This document shows positions 1-13,740 of a stretch of DNA of 64,000 nucleotides, piece after piece. Made by a program: the position numbers and the translations under genes. Source of the stretch: Chamaea fasciata. Its lineage: Eukaryota; Chordata; Aves; Passeriformes; Sylviidae. Where the stretch lies: contig JARCOQ010000002.1 in the NCBI GenBank assembly GCA_029207755.1, forward strand, positions 86,330,087-86,394,086, in the 5' to 3' direction. The notes under the pieces were generated by a model. The model was not told the DNA's origin. It searched no databases and saw only the letters and a list, made by a program, of their open reading frames with translations. Each line of letters begins with the position of its first letter. The stretch's first letter is position 1.

Positions 1-1472
1 GACTCCGTAGTTTGTAGCAGCATGCCCTCTGATTTCCAGCTAATAAATGAAAATCATCAGGAGTCTGTGTCTTATCCTCAAGAGACACGCTGGTTTTGGT
101 AGGAATGCTGCAGCCTTTGCTGTGTCTGCTCCTCCTTGTCAGGAATCCTTGACCCTGTATACTTGTTTGCTTGGCTGCAGGTTCTCAGCCTCCTAGCTCA
201 GCAGCACTGGTTTTGTCTCTGAGCTGTGGATGTTCGTTTTCCTTTTCTTCCCCCTCTCCTCGACAAAGAAGCAATTGGAGTTTTCTGTCAGTGGCCGCAG
301 CTGCTGTGCCTGAGGCTGGGGGCTGGAGGTGCAGGGAGGAGAACTGTCAGGGGCCTGCTCCTGGCGGCACTAACTCACCCTTAGATGGGTTTTTAGCTGA
401 ATCCCCAAGTCACAGACATCTGCTCAGGTCTGGTCTGAGTCAGGTGTGAACTGCTGGTGCCCTGGGGATGGGGCGAAATGTGTGTCTAAGCTGTGACTCG
501 AGGCAGTATGGTCTGCTCTGGATAGATGGGTGTAATTTGACGGTGAGGGACTCAGGAGGAGTGGTTGCTAATAGGTGGGCTTCCTGTCCCCACTGCTTCG
601 ACACCCTGCTTTCTGCTTTTGTTCTCAGATGCCTTCTTACCCTTGGCTTTTGCCCATTTTTTGCCGGTTCCATCTTGCACATAGCAGCTTCCCTGCTTTG
701 CCTTCTTATCTCCAGACAAGGACAGGAACTAACTTCTTGCAGTTTGGCTGAAGCTGAAAACAGAACAACCTCCTCTTAAACACCCACTTTGTTTTGGTGC
801 ACCACTCTTGCTTTCCTCTTTTGGGATCAATACTTCTTTTTTCAAATGTGATATTTACTGAAAGTGATCAAGTCACCCATGAATAAAGTGATCCTGTACT
901 TTAAGAGAAGTAACTCCTGGCAAACTAGACCTTTTCATTTCCTCTGGCTTCAAAAAAAGGTGACTTACACTACCCATAAACACTACGAACCTTGCTGTTT
1001 CTCTGGCTTTAGCTGAAAGAGTGTCCTGAATAGTCCTGCATTCATCTGACTGATGTGTGAGAGCCTGCTTTCGTGGAGGCATGTTTTGAAAAGGCTTAAG
1101 TTACAGCTATGTTGTCCTCAAAAAAACAGAATTTGTTTTCATAGCTGAGGACAGAATAAATGGATTTCTTTAAATGACAGTATTTTTAGTAAAATTGTGG
1201 GGAGTAGAGTAGTAATAAAATTGTCTCCAGCTGAGATAACATTTTATTTTATTTACTTATCTGTTTTTTTTCCCCTGGTTGAGAGCTAGCACAAGGCATT
1301 GTCTCCACATGAGCACAGCAGAATGGTCAGGTGCTAATTTCTGTTCTTCAAGAAAGGGACAAGAGCTGAAAAAAACTCTACTCTGCTGTTGAGCTCCTGG
1401 TCTTCATTAGCAGCCTGTGATCTAATCGGCTTGTTCTTCTTGTTAATGTGGTTTTCTTCCTTCTCACTATGT

Positions 1473-1524
1473 TCCATCCATCCATCCATCCATCCATCCA
1501 TCCATCCATCCATCCATCCATCCA
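1473..1524. repeat. (TCCA)13 tetranucleotide microsatellite
   Basis: Thirteen uninterrupted TCCA units are followed by a diverged unit. In translation this gives the Ser-Ile-His-Pro or Trp-Met-Asp-Gly repeats that make the local open frames look protein-like. Those frames are artefacts of the repeat. Confidence 0.97.
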
Positions 1525-4500
1525 TTCATCTTTGAAGTCCATACTTCTGGTAACAGCAGCTAAAGTCATGGGACTAGGAGTCTGTCCCAGCCTTTCCAAA
1601 TTACTTCTTAATTCCTTGGCACCTCACTGAATACCCACCTGAAAAAGGGGGAAGGTAGATATTTTTCCCCTTCTGACAAGGTTCATCACAGTTCCAGTCA
1701 CACAGCACAATGGGAGTTAATTGTGAAGCAATGCTGAAAGTGATGTCCTTGGCAGCAGCAAGTTTTTCTTGTTGAACTTTTTGGCATGGAATTGGCTTTT
1801 ACCAACCCTGTACTCATGAACCTACTTCCTTGATTTATAAATAATAAATCAGAAGAATTAAATGTCTTCTGATTTTAGTCTTTAAGCTAATGAAAGTGAA
1901 GTAAATCATGGTTATGGATGAACTGGTATGTAAATTTGCTGCTGTAAAATACTCTGCCAAGAAGAATAGTATAACAAAGTAAATCCTGTAGGCCTAAAGC
2001 TTAATTATTGATTTGATTTAGGAATATATACAAATGCTAAAAAAATATTATAACTTTGGGTTCTAGTGTAAGTTGTAATTCAAGTTGTAAAACAGTTTCC
2101 GTTATGAGCCTCAGATAGGAGACCCTCTTTTTTAATTATTTTTTTTTCCTTTCCTGTTTTAGCTGACAGTTTGCATCTGGCTTGTTTTCTCTAGAGGTTG
2201 CTTTGAGCGTTTGTGCTTTGTGGTTTTGCTCTGGCCTTGGAAATCAGGAGGGTGATAGGAATTACTTCCCTCTATCTGAATGAATTCTATCCTTTCTTTT
2301 ACAGTGGTTTATAGCAAACATTCTAAACTAGAGGAGAAATCTCCAACTAGATTGGAGAATTGGCATTAGGGAAAACTTGATAGCTCTTGAGATATGGAAA
2401 TATTTTGATATTGATAAAGCAGTCCTTTTGGTGGAAGAGGACTCTGAGAAACTGTCTCCATCAGAACTTTACAATATTTTCTTAGAACGAGGAGGGTAAA
2501 TAGTATCACGAACCTGATAGGTTAGAACTGTGGCAATTGTAACAGGAACATGTTTGTGGGGAGATATAGTGTGTTTGATAAACATTGTCAAAATTTGGCC
2601 ATGGAATACTTCTTTTGAGCCCTCCAACAGGAGGAGCAAGCTTCAAGAAGTGATGTTTTTTGTGTTTGGTGTATTTTTGGGGGTGTATGTGGAGAGTTTT
2701 TTTAATGGATTTTAATGATTTTCTTGTCTGCATGGTTTCCTTTTGAATACCACAACTGCATTTTGATCACTTTAGAGAACATTTTACTAATCCTCAGCAT
2801 CCTCATGCTTTTCCTTCGGGGTTACCAAGTAGCTAGGAACTTGCAGGACATGAGTGTTGGACATAAGGCAGCCAGAGGAAAGATCTGAATTTGAAGCAAT
2901 ATTTGTTCAGGCCAGGCATTTTCCAGATGGGCATTTTTGCCCTAACTGGGGCGGGATTAAACTCTTGGAGTATTTGCTGTCTGGGATAACTTGAGTGCAC
3001 ATGCTTTCCTGAGCGAGGGAACCAGGCTGTAAGCGCTTTGGACTAAGAGGTTTGCCTGTGTGGGTGGCTGGATGGTGTCTAACACTATGCTGACTTGGTC
3101 ATGATTTGAGGCCACTGAGTGCTACTGCAGTGTAAATAAGAAATAAATTGACACTGAGCCGCACGCTGAGCCTGTGTAAATCCATTCAGTTCCAACAGCC
3201 TATTGTTCCAACTTTAATTAGTGCTCAGTTTCCAGTACCCAGACCACATCGGTAGCTGGTGGAGAGGCTGCAGCCTTATCTTTTCCCTTCCTTTGCAGAC
3301 TTAGCTCTCTGGATCCCTTGTGGTCCTAATTGCAGAATTCGTGTTGAGTTCCCATTGGCTGCACATCAATTTGTGCCTCTCTGAGCTCTGGGGATGCCTC
3401 AAACTCCTCTAATCTTCCTGGAGTGCAATTCTGTAGGGAAGGGCCTCCTTGGCTTCCTGTGCTACATGCTGGGTTGGATCCTCAGGACGTGGCTGGTGGG
3501 GAAGTTGTGTGAGCTGCAAGCTTCCTGCTCACCCCCTGTGAGGCATGTCTACCTCACACTGTCCCTGAGTGGTTTCTGTTTCCCGTTGGGAGCTGGTGAC
3601 ATCATGTATATTTTCAGTGATGCAGAAAAACTGCCTGGCACATCCAGCCTTGTTCATTTGCTCTTATAGACATCTTGTACCTTGAAAAATAACCTGCAGA
3701 ACATCTGTGTGCAGGGGTGCATTTACTCCTGCTATGGATACCTACTATGAAGTTTCTCCCATCTGTGCTTCTGCCTAGATGGATTAATTTAATTTATAGC
3801 TTGCTGCAGCTGTAGCTGCAGATGTGGGAGTCTGTCTCTTCTACCCGCAGACCCGGGGCAGGCTCTTGCTCAACCTCTGCTCCTTTTTCTAGCATTTTTC
3901 TGAGGTTTAGGATCCTCTTTGATCTTTGGCTCACCTAGGAAGGAGTGAACTGTGTAAACCTGAAGGTAACTGGTTATTCTACTCAATAAAAAAGGCACTC
4001 TGTCTTGGTTTTTTTTTTTTTCCCCTGCAGTAGTTTAAGTTTTGCCATGATTTTCCCCCTTGCTTTGCTTTAACTGTTTGGGCATAGTAATATAGAACAG
4101 GTAACACTGGGAGTATAAATCTTCTTTTAAAATGCAGGAAACCTGATAGCTTAAGAGAAATGGGATAAAGCAGATTGTTGGTATCAAACCCAGCACTGGA
4201 AAGAGACAGAGAAGGGGCTCAGGGAGGAATTGCACTTCACATTTGCATGTGATGTGAGGTCAGATATGCATTTGTGCTGAGTGGTGCTTTGTTGACCTCT
4301 GTCATTCTGTTGAATGACTAATCAAATAGATAGTTAAATGCCTTCCAGTCCGAATTGTTAGTCCTCCTTTCTCAACAAAGAGGAGAATAACACAATTTTA
4401 GCCCACTGTGCTGTTCCCTACTGTGCTATAGTGTGGGCCTCACAGAGGGCTTTATGTGTAACTTGGCATAGGGAGAAGATAATTGGACTGTTGCTCTTTT

Positions 4501-6936
4501 TTCTTACTGTTCTGTTAAATTTGTGATGCACTTTCCTCTAACCAGTGCTCATTATACATAATCTTAGAAACTGCCCTGTTAACGTACCTTAGTAATATTC
4601 TAATGATTCAGAGACACACAAAAGCACCAGGCAGAGGGTGATCTTAGGACCTGATTAATGATGTCTGCTGCTCCTAGGGGAGGAGGGTGACAGGTCCTTC
4701 CTGTTGGATGCGTGGTGCAGTTTCTTTAAATAGCTGTAACTCTTGCAGCTGAGTGAGGAAGGAGGATGACACTGTGTGCCCACTGAAGTGTCACGGGAGG
4801 AGTGGGCTACACGTAAATTCTTAGTGGTCCTCCATCACAGCATTGGATGAATCATGACTTGGGGAGCTGAGGATCTTTTGCTTCAGTGCAGTCCCCAGCT
4901 TGTTCTGCAAAGATTGTCATTTGAGAGGAGGATGTAAACCTGCAGCAAATGCTAGGTGGATTTTGGGGTACAGATGAGGGTCCCTGTGGGTGGAGGGTGC
5001 TGCACAACCGCAGGCTGCTCCTTGTTTCTGGAAGCTTCTTTCTTGGATTTGCAGAATTTTAAAATTATCTGGCATAGAGTGAGCCATCAGTTGCGAAGTG
5101 TGGGAGGAGTTGGCCTGCATTAAAGGCAGTCTTTTCTCACCACCCCTGAAATGCAGAGCCTTCAGAGGATCTAGTGACTTTTAATTTTAGAAACAAGAAC
5201 ACCTTAGATCTGAAAGTACACCAGCAGCTCCAGCTCTGAGCCAGGCAAGGTGTAGAAGTGACAGTGCTGAAGCAGTAGAGTTTTGTCTTGAAGGACAAAT
5301 GTCTCTGCAGTGAGGGAATTCAGAAATTTATTTCATTTTGCTTTGCTTTCAGGCTTATAGATAAAGATCTGAATTTCCTCTACATCAGCAAATCTTGGAT
5401 TTACAGCCTCTTGAAGATATCCACATGATGCTGTTAGTATTTGTTTGACGTACCTTCCATTACTAAAAAAAGCTACTTTTTTGGAGACCGTCTTAACCTG
5501 CTCATTCCGTTTTGCTGTGCTGAAGGAAGTGCAAGAATTAAGAATAATCCTTTCTGTAACCCCTTTCTTCCTTTCCATATTTAACGTGGAAAACATTAAT
5601 ACTCAGAAGCTCAAAGTCAGAATGCACGTACTCTTTGAAAAACCATACCACCTTTTCAGGAATAGGAGCTGCATGGTGGTTTTGTTTGTTTGTTTGATTT
5701 TTTAAATATTTGTTTTGTTTTTTAATATATGGGATCAAGAGTGAAAAATGAAAAGGTGGCGGGATCTCATCTGGCTTGAAGCAGTAGTACTCCGTAGTGC
5801 CTTTTTGAACAGGCAGGCACTCCTCTTCATCCTGTCTGCCAAACTGCAGTGTTGTTTCCAGCATGCCTTTTTATGGAGGCTGGGAAGCCACGCCTGCCGT
5901 GGGTTCTTTGTTCCAGCCATGTTGAGACACTTCCTCAAAGTCAGAGGGATTGATCCCACTTTCAGGGGCCACCGCAGCCCAGTTGCCTTCAAAACCAAGG
6001 TGCACCCAGCTGGGACACTGCCTTTGAGATGTTGTACCAGGGCCGTTGCTGGTGATGCTATTGTACCTCAGGGGCAGTGGGATGGGACCCATGGGACCCC
6101 TCCATCCTCTCCGCTCTGCTTCTGTCCAGCAAGGAGATGTGTGCTGGAGCATCCTGTCCTGCCTGGCCCCCAGCATCTGCTCCAAAAGGACATAGACCTC
6201 TAACAGGACTTAGGTTCTTTTCTGCTTGCCCTGGGATGTCCCACGAGGCATCAGTCACCCATATTTAGGCTACAGAAATTGAACTGCAGGATACTGGCAG
6301 TCTGGTCTCAGCCTCTTGCTTGAGGAAGAGGAAGTCTGACTCAGCTTCCTTGGTTTTCCCTCAGCACCCATGATTTTGTCTTTTTGCTTCTGTGGTGTCA
6401 TCTGCTCTCCTCCAGATCTGGCATGGCACTGAATGTGCCTGATGCTTCTGATGGATGTATCTGCTTCTGTTTCCTGGTCTCAAATGGCCACTCAGTACAG
6501 AGAAATTGCAAATACTCTTGTAAGGCATTAGTCCTGGTAGTATTTAGCTGTTCTTTAATATGTGATCTATCTGTAGCAGCTTTCACTCAGGAACATCAAA
6601 GCACTTTTTTTACTAAGTATTAATGAATTACATTTGACAACTCAACTGTGGAGTTAGTATTTTTATGGATTAAAAGAAAACAACTGAAACAAAACAGAAA
6701 TTTGAGTAGCATGTTCAAAATTGCACAGGAAATCTACGGCTGAAGTGGAAATGTGTCATCTCCTTCCAGACCTCTCTTCTTGACATGCATTCTCCCATCT
6801 CCCACTGTCTTGCGGTGACAGAGACCCCAGATTTGTGTGTGTGTTAATGTGTCTCTCTGAAGACAGTAATCCCCTTCTGAATTTGGGTTTTGAAGTTTCT
6901 GCTATTTTTTTGTGGCAAAGCTGGAAAAGTGGAGAT

Positions 6937-6953
6937 GGGGGGGGTAGGGTGGG
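6937..6953 (+). repeat. G-rich tract, possible G-quadruplex
   Basis: A run of eight G is followed by TA, GGG, T and GGG on the sense strand of the intron. The G8 run can supply two G-triplets, so four triplets with short loops are possible. Folding is inferred from the pattern only. Confidence 0.6.
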
Positions 6954-9900
6954 AGGATCAGGGTCTGGAGTTTATCCTGGGAACTGACTCTCTCTACTGA
7001 ATCCTGCCAATGTGCACATCTCCATGTTATCTTCCAACCCCAAGTCCATTGCTCTTGGGAGGACCTTTCTGATGTTCCTGTGTTCTCTTTTAAGCCATGT
7101 TCCAGCTACCTGCTGGGTTTAACCAGAAAAAGAGATGGTTGGCATGTTTTTCTCTTTCAATGCAAAGGCAGGATGCAGTTGTGTGCTCTTTGTCTGCTGG
7201 ATGCTTCACACCTGAGGAAGTGAAAGATGGTACAAGAAAATTATTTTTAAGGTAGCAGATTTGGCAGGATAAGGCTTGAAAAGAGTAGAAAGAAACATTT
7301 GCAAACTGAGAAGATTCAGAGGAGTGGTCACAAGGGTAGAAATGCAGATGCTGTTTGAGTCAGAATGTTACTGCTTGCATGAGCTGCAAGAAAAATTGTA
7401 GCAATGCTAAGATCTAAATGCCTATAGAAATTTCTCCAAAGTAATTTTATATGTGCAGAGGTCCTGTAGTACAGCTGTTGGTTTCAGGAGTAGTGTGGCA
7501 GAGAGCTTATGGTCTGCTGGAGAGAGTTTTGCAAAAACATTTAATGGATATTTGTTACTTAAGTTTTAAAATTTTTGTTACTAGTACTTTTTTATAGGGC
7601 TTAACTATCTCAGTTTTATAGACCTGAGAAGCAAGTTTTGGATATTGCAGCAGACAAACAACACAGAAATTTGTTTCTTCCCATCTTTGAACATCAGGCC
7701 CTATTTTCTGCCCCACTGAATTTGAGGAACCTGTATTTTCACAAAGACCTTCCATCACAGCCAAAGTGGTGGGAAGGACAAGTAGAGTCCAGTCCTGGAA
7801 GTGTCTGTGTCTAGCTGTGGTGGAGAGAATCATCGTTAACTCTCGTTAATGGCATCATTAAATGGATAAGCCTTCTTTAAATCTAGCTTTGAGAAACCAA
7901 ATTATCTTAATCTTATACTGGCAGTAAGTCACAAACACTCTGGAGGCAATGGTTTTTTTTCCCCATTAGGAGTGAAATTTGGCGCTCTGAAGGGAGACTC
8001 CCCTGTGCAAAAGGCACATAGGCAGGCCGTGATGGTAGATGGGATTACTAAATGCTGGTCTTTGCTCATCCTAATAATCTCTTGTGTGCACACTTGTTTC
8101 CTGGACTTGGCTGATGGAAGGGCCTGCTGTCATATGTTGTCTTCCTAGTAGTGACTAGGCAGGGACCTTTTGTGAGGATTAATGGTGCTGGAAGCAGTCC
8201 TCTTTTTCTTCCTCCTTTCTTGCTTTTTCTTTGGCTGTTCCTTCTAGCTGTATGGAGGGGGTGACACCTCCTTTGCCATGGTATATCCATGACAAAGATT
8301 TCTTTGTCTGAGTTTGGATGTTCAAAGTGAGCAGAAATGTTAGGAAAGAAGCTCCACTGGGTGTTGCTACCCTCCCCTAGCTCAGATGATATTTAGATTG
8401 CTTAGCTGAGTGTCACATGGGATCAGGTAATCTTGAAGAAAGGGAGGCTTTGCTCATCATTCACGAGGTGATTCTAGCTGGGGGAAATGAAATCCTAACA
8501 ATAGTTTATTAGGTGCTCTCTCTTGAGATTCTGTTTTCTGAGATGAAGGGAGTCCTGATGGCTGGGAGTACTGAAGATCTGATGTGGAGGAAGAGATGAA
8601 AGATAAGGCTGTACTTGCACCTACATGCCATAAATTCAGCTCTCTTGCCATTGACCCATCCAGCAGTAAAAATACAGTCTCTTGTTTGTTTACAGTTGTT
8701 ACCTCCTGTCTCCTAGAGCTCTGCCAAAGCTATAATGTGGCATGGTTCCCCAGGGTAGGTGCCAAGCCAGACCTGCAGACCTCCACCTTGGTTCCTCCCT
8801 GGGGCTAGTCTGTCCTCTGCTGTTTTTGACCCACTCTTTCTCTCACATCTCTTCCGTAGGGCAGCCTGGAAAAATGCAATCCAAAGACCACATTTTAAAG
8901 TGAATTTCCTTGAAGGAATCAGACTTCATTTAAGCATATCATGTATCTGTCTAGTTTGTTTGCTTGGAAGGTATTGGCAGAGGCTTGCCTATGCATTGAA
9001 TGATTTCTATCCTGAGAGCTAAAATTTGTCATTAGTAAGGGTGCACTTTTTGCTGAGTGTGTGACTCATTCACAGGAATCATAAAACAAATTAATTTCTG
9101 CCTGCAATGAACATAAAAATGAAGACTGGAAAGCTGGAGTGATCGACTTCAAATTTGCTAATTGGTTTTCTGTAAATTTTGAATTGCTTGTACTGTAGCT
9201 AAGGATGGTTCTTGAAGACTTTAATGCAGCTGTCAACTAGACTTCACTTTTCTTGTTTGCCACCTCTTGTTGAATTTCACCCACTGATTTCAATGCTAGC
9301 TATAAATGCAAGTGGCAAACAGTATAATTAGTAGATTAAACCTCTCCTAGCTATGGACTTAATCACATAGTGGAGAAGTGTTGGGTTTCTTCTATTTTTT
9401 TTCATTTTGCTCTGGAATAGTGTCTCCTGAAATTTTTGAACTAACGAACAGGCTAAATGGAAACTGAGTATTATAAAGTCTGTATAGAAGATAGTTTATG
9501 AGTTTATTATAAGCTACTGAAGTGATAGTAAAAATGAAAATAAAAAGCAGAATCAACAAAATCCATTAAAGTAAAACCAAGAACTTGCTATTTTTTTCTT
9601 AAATTGAGTGCTGATGTTTGCCAATAACTTGTATCTGTTTACTTTCTTTGTCCCAACCATTGGTTTTCACACTGAAGTACCCTTGCTCTATGTTTCTTGC
9701 AGCTACTTGGATGTTACAGCTCCTCAGTTTTAATTCTTTGAATCTTGGATGATTCTGTCTCTGATCTCTTAGCTTTGCCTGTTTCTTGGTTGCACTTCGG
9801 GTTTGTGGCAAAAATTAGAAAAGGAAGTCCTTCTACCTTTCTGCTGGTGGAAGGTACAAGCTCCTTCCCTTCTTTCTGTCATAATGGCATCTTAAATGCT

Positions 9901-10090
9901 TCCAGCTTTGAATTCTCATGTTTATTTGAACTCAAGCCCAGAGTAACATCCAGTTAAGCTTTGGGGGTTTTCTTAATGTTTCAGATGAAAATTCATTGGC
10001 AGCTTTGAGCTTTGTTTTGTTTATTTTCTTTCCAGGCATCTCAGTTTGGGTTGTGCTGTAGCTAGATGGTGAGAAAGAGCACAAGATCCA

Positions 10091-10107
10091 TTTTTTTTTT
10101 TTTTTTT
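10091..10107. repeat. T17 homopolymer
   Basis: Seventeen consecutive T are followed by AAA. Read on the minus strand this is an A17 tract and could be the tail of an old retroposed fragment. No recognisable element or target-site duplication flanks it. Confidence 0.9.
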
Positions 10108-13068
10108 AAACTAAAACAACCTCTCAGGCCCTGATCTAGGTAGAATAAGACCTTTGGGACAGATCTGTGTACCTATGGGGACCTGACTGCCCTCCTTCTG
10201 ATTGTGTGTATGTGCAGTGGGTGCCCCATAAGTGCCCTTGGGAGGGTAAGAAAGCCCCTGGCTTTCCCTTGAAAAGAGCTGGTTGTGGCAGCCTGCCTCG
10301 CTGCCACAAAGTCAGGCAGAGGTGAGTGATGATGGTAAATGTGTTTTGGCATGTACATGTATGACTCCGTGTGTTTTTCACCTTCAGCGATGTGGATTAG
10401 CATTCCAGTCAGAGTTTAACTTTGCCAGAGATGGGTCTCCCAGGGCTGTGCTTTGCTGGCTGTGTCCAACACTCCTTTCCTTTGTGCCCTGTAGTTCCTG
10501 AATGTTGGTAGTTTCCCTGTGTGGTGAAGCAACCTCACCTACTGGGCTGGTGGGTGGAGTGGGTTCTGACTTTTATCAGGGTTTTCTCACTCAGAGTAGA
10601 TGATGTGGGTGGTGAAGTGGTCATTGATGCTCAGGTTTAGAGCATGGTACCATAGTCAGCCCTTGGTCTGTGTGTTTGATGGGTTGCCCCACACTTGGCA
10701 TAAATATACATCTGTCCATGTGTGTGTCCATAACTGACAGCACTTTCAGCCAGACTTTGTCTTGCATGTGGTTTGCCTGGTGATCCATGGTTCAGGTTAA
10801 ATTGTTTTAAGTGTTGACTATTGCTTGTGCTTGTGTTTTGCAAAACGAGCGCTTGGACTTGTTCTGAATTCTACTTTGACAGCAGTTGCAATAGCTGTGC
10901 ACTGTATAATTGAGCGATCTATTCCAGCATTCCAACTTCATGTTTTCAGTGCAGACACATGACTACAATAAACTGTAATGCTCTTTTGGTAATTAGACAA
11001 GTGGCTGTAAATTTATAAGGTGAACTTTAAAAGCATTGGAACTTTTGTAAATCCAGTTTTATTACAATTTTAAAAATAATTACTTTGTTTTAGCTGTCCT
11101 TATAGTGGTGTAATTTGGGACAGGCACATCTGGGGTGTGTAGACCCCTCCCCAGCATCTTGGAAATCCAGTCCTGCTGGTGATACAGCATTCAGACTGGT
11201 GGTGAGGACTTTGTTTTCTTTCCCTAATGGGTGAAGGGAGTAGAAGTAGTAGGGCAGCATCACAGCCGATTTAATTTTGTTTTCAGTGCATGACACTTAA
11301 TTGGAAGATTGCTTAATTCTAGGAACTGCTGCTCTGCACCACCATACCACATAATGTAATTAGGTCATGGCTGCAGTGTTTGGTCGGAGTACCTGATTGT
11401 GATTAACACAACTGTTTTCCAGATTCAAGTGGTGATTTGTTTAAATAGTGGGTAGCTTTTCAGGGAGTGTTGCTCAAACTTCGTAGGTAGGTTTCCATAT
11501 GTCCTAGGAAAGTGGCTGAGCATAAACCTTAAAAAAAGTGTAAGGCTTCTACTCTTAAAAAAATATTTATTTCCAGTACCCCCTCTCCAATCCTTTTTGT
11601 AAGGTTGGAAGTGGTGGAACGAATGGTAAAAGATTAAGTTTGGCTACACCTTTGGCATTATGTATATCTGTGTTTTAAGGATTAAAATTTTTTAAGGTCT
11701 AAATTCTGAGTGGGATTAAGCAGTATTTTCACTTGTGACTTCTAACCAAGAACTTACTGGGGGTTTCCAGTCTGTTCCCCTAGTCTCTGAGCTGCAGTGG
11801 CTGAAATGACTGGTTATTTTGCTAAGAGCCATGTGGTGGGAGGCAGTGTGCTGGCTCCAGCTGTTCTGCAGTCCAGATGTGTCTGGGTGCATCCGTCACA
11901 GTCAGCTGCATCTGCTCTTGGAGACATCAGTGTATTGGCAGATCCAGGGATCTTTCATGACTGCCTCTTTGGAAACCACCTAGCTGGGGATGGAAACTTT
12001 GGGTGTGTAGGGCACTCCTGAATCAGGGCTGAATGATTGCTGGAGAAATACTTTTTTGTTTGCAGGGGGCTGGGACTTTCCATCTGAACTGTTTATAGGT
12101 TCCCAATTCTGTATTTAGGGGAGATGAAGTGATGGGCCCAGAGATGATCAGTCTGCTGTAGGCATCAGCAGGGCTGGTCCACTGTCTGTTTCCTTTATGT
12201 TGTGCCCTGGCTCTCAGCGAGATGTGTCCCTGCTGCCTCTCCTGTTTGTGAGTGTGGCTGCCAAGATGTTTGCTGAGCCAGAGGGACAATTTTGTTGCCC
12301 CTGTGGGTGGAGTGTTCTTCCTTTCCCTTCGCCACCTGGGAAGTGGTGCAGTATTACAGAGGTTTCTTTGATAGTGATGCTGGGCTCAGCTGCTTGGCTA
12401 TAACTGGCTACCAAATGTATGAGTCATGCTCCTCAGCTGAATTTTGATCATTGCTCCTGTTTTGCAGTCTGGGGCAATAGTAAGTTGTCTTATTTGTTTC
12501 AGTTTACTGAATGATTTACAACCAAAAGCTTGGCCTTTCTTACTAGCAATTTTTATATTACATCTAATGGCAGTTGTGGTCCAGAGTAGTGACTTGTGGT
12601 TTGCAGGAATGGCTGTTGTTGGATATGAGCTGAATAATAGTTTTGTGTGTGTTGTGGTGACATGAGAAAAGAGATTTTTCCCAAAGTGCAGTTGTTACTA
12701 GAGGTACTAAAAATGTCTTCAGTGTATATCCTACCTACAGCTACAGAAGGTGTCTGTGTGTTGGGGACTAAAACCATAGAATCATAGTTTAGGTTGAAAA
12801 AGACGTTTAAGATCAAGTCCAACCATTAACCAAGCACTGGCAAATCCACCACTAAATTAAGTCCCCAAGTGCCACATCTGCCTGTCTTTTGAATGCCACC
12901 ACAGATGGTGACTCCACTACTTCCCTGGGCATCCTGTTCCAATGCCTAACCACTCTGTGATGAAATTATCCCTAATATCCAGTCTAAGCCTCCCTTGGCA
13001 CAATTGGAGTCCATTTCCTTTGCTTCTGTCTCTTGTTTGCTTAGGAGAAGGGACTGACCCGCACCTTG

Positions 13069-13740
13069 CTACAGCCTCTTTTCACGTGGTTGTAGAGAGC
13101 GGTAAGCACTCCCCTGAACCTTTTTCCCCAGGCCAAACACCCCCAGCTCCCTCAGCTGCTCCTCATGGGACCTGTGCTCCAGACCCTTCACCAGCTCTTT
13201 TGACCTTCTCTGGGCACACTCCAGCACCTCAATGTCCTTCTTGTAGTGAGAGGCCCAGAATGGAACACAGGATTTGAGGTGTGAACCACTCTGTTGCTGG
13301 TACAGACCAGGGTGCTGTTGGCCTCTCTTGGCACATTCCTGTGTTTCCTGCCCCTTTTTCCAATGGTCATAAACTCTCCTTTTTTCTCTAAGTTCCACCC
13401 AAAGTGCTTTATTCAGCCAGGCTGGCCTTTTCCCCTGCCAGCTTGTCTTTCATCACATGGGAGTGGGCTGCTCCTGTGCTTTTAAGATTTCCTTCTTGTA
13501 GAATGTCCAACCTTTCTGGACCCCTTTGCCCCTCAGCGCTACCTTGCAATGGACTTTGTCAACCAGTTCCCCAGACAGGCCAAAGTGGCAGTTCTGCTGC
13601 CCTCCCCCTTACTCATTTAAGAACAGAAAACTCTTTACCATTTTGTGATTGCTTTGCACAAGAGTCCTCCAACCATCACATCACCCACCAGTTCTTCTCA
13701 GTTCATGAACAGCAGTCCTAACAGGGCAGCTTCCCTCGCT
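13069..13740 (-). pseudogene. CR1 ORF2 remnant: endonuclease-RT linker joined to RT C-terminus
   Basis: On the minus strand the linker segment reads LVDKV and LRGKGVQKGW near 13500-13560. ELREKRRVYDHWKKGQ follows just below 13400. A junction near 13330-13345 then leads straight to the RT C-terminal part, recognisable as an EANSTLVCT segment, VPFWASHY, KKDIEVLE and KGLEHRSHEEQLRELG. In intact CR1 the palm and fingers of the reverse transcriptase, including the F/YADD box, lie between these parts. They are missing here. Small further indels shift the frame. The fragment can have no reverse transcriptase activity. The assignment rests on remembered CR1 ORF2 protein patterns. Confidence 0.85.

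Larger units (their letters stand above)
1..12773 (+). other. MAP4K4: MAP4K4 intron, upstream part (no exon recognised)
   Basis: This is non-coding intronic sequence before the first recognised exon at 25082. I looked for the exon that should come just before it in the mRNA (glycine-rich loop, VGNGTYGQVYK) and did not find it, so it should lie upstream of the window. Open frames here reach only about 150 codons, show no recognisable domain, and overlap on both strands as chance frames do. The visible structure is a TCCA microsatellite (1473-1524), a G-rich tract (6937-6953) and a T17 run (10091-10107). The assignment to a MAP4K4 intron follows from the downstream exons. A small unrecognised RNA gene or enhancer cannot be ruled out by eye. 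Confidence 0.75.

Noticed and set aside
1334..1630. Trp-Met-Asp-Gly and Ser-Ile-His-Pro repeat proteins
   Set aside because: These are translations of the TCCA microsatellite.
5748..6203. 151-codon plus-strand open frame
   Set aside because: Overlaps three minus-strand frames of similar quality; no family recognised.
11600..11640. Possible upstream MAP4K4 glycine-loop exon (GTTGGAAGTGGTGG)
   Set aside because: The translation does not give the VGNGTYGQVYK loop and there is no fitting acceptor or donor, so it is not the missing exon.
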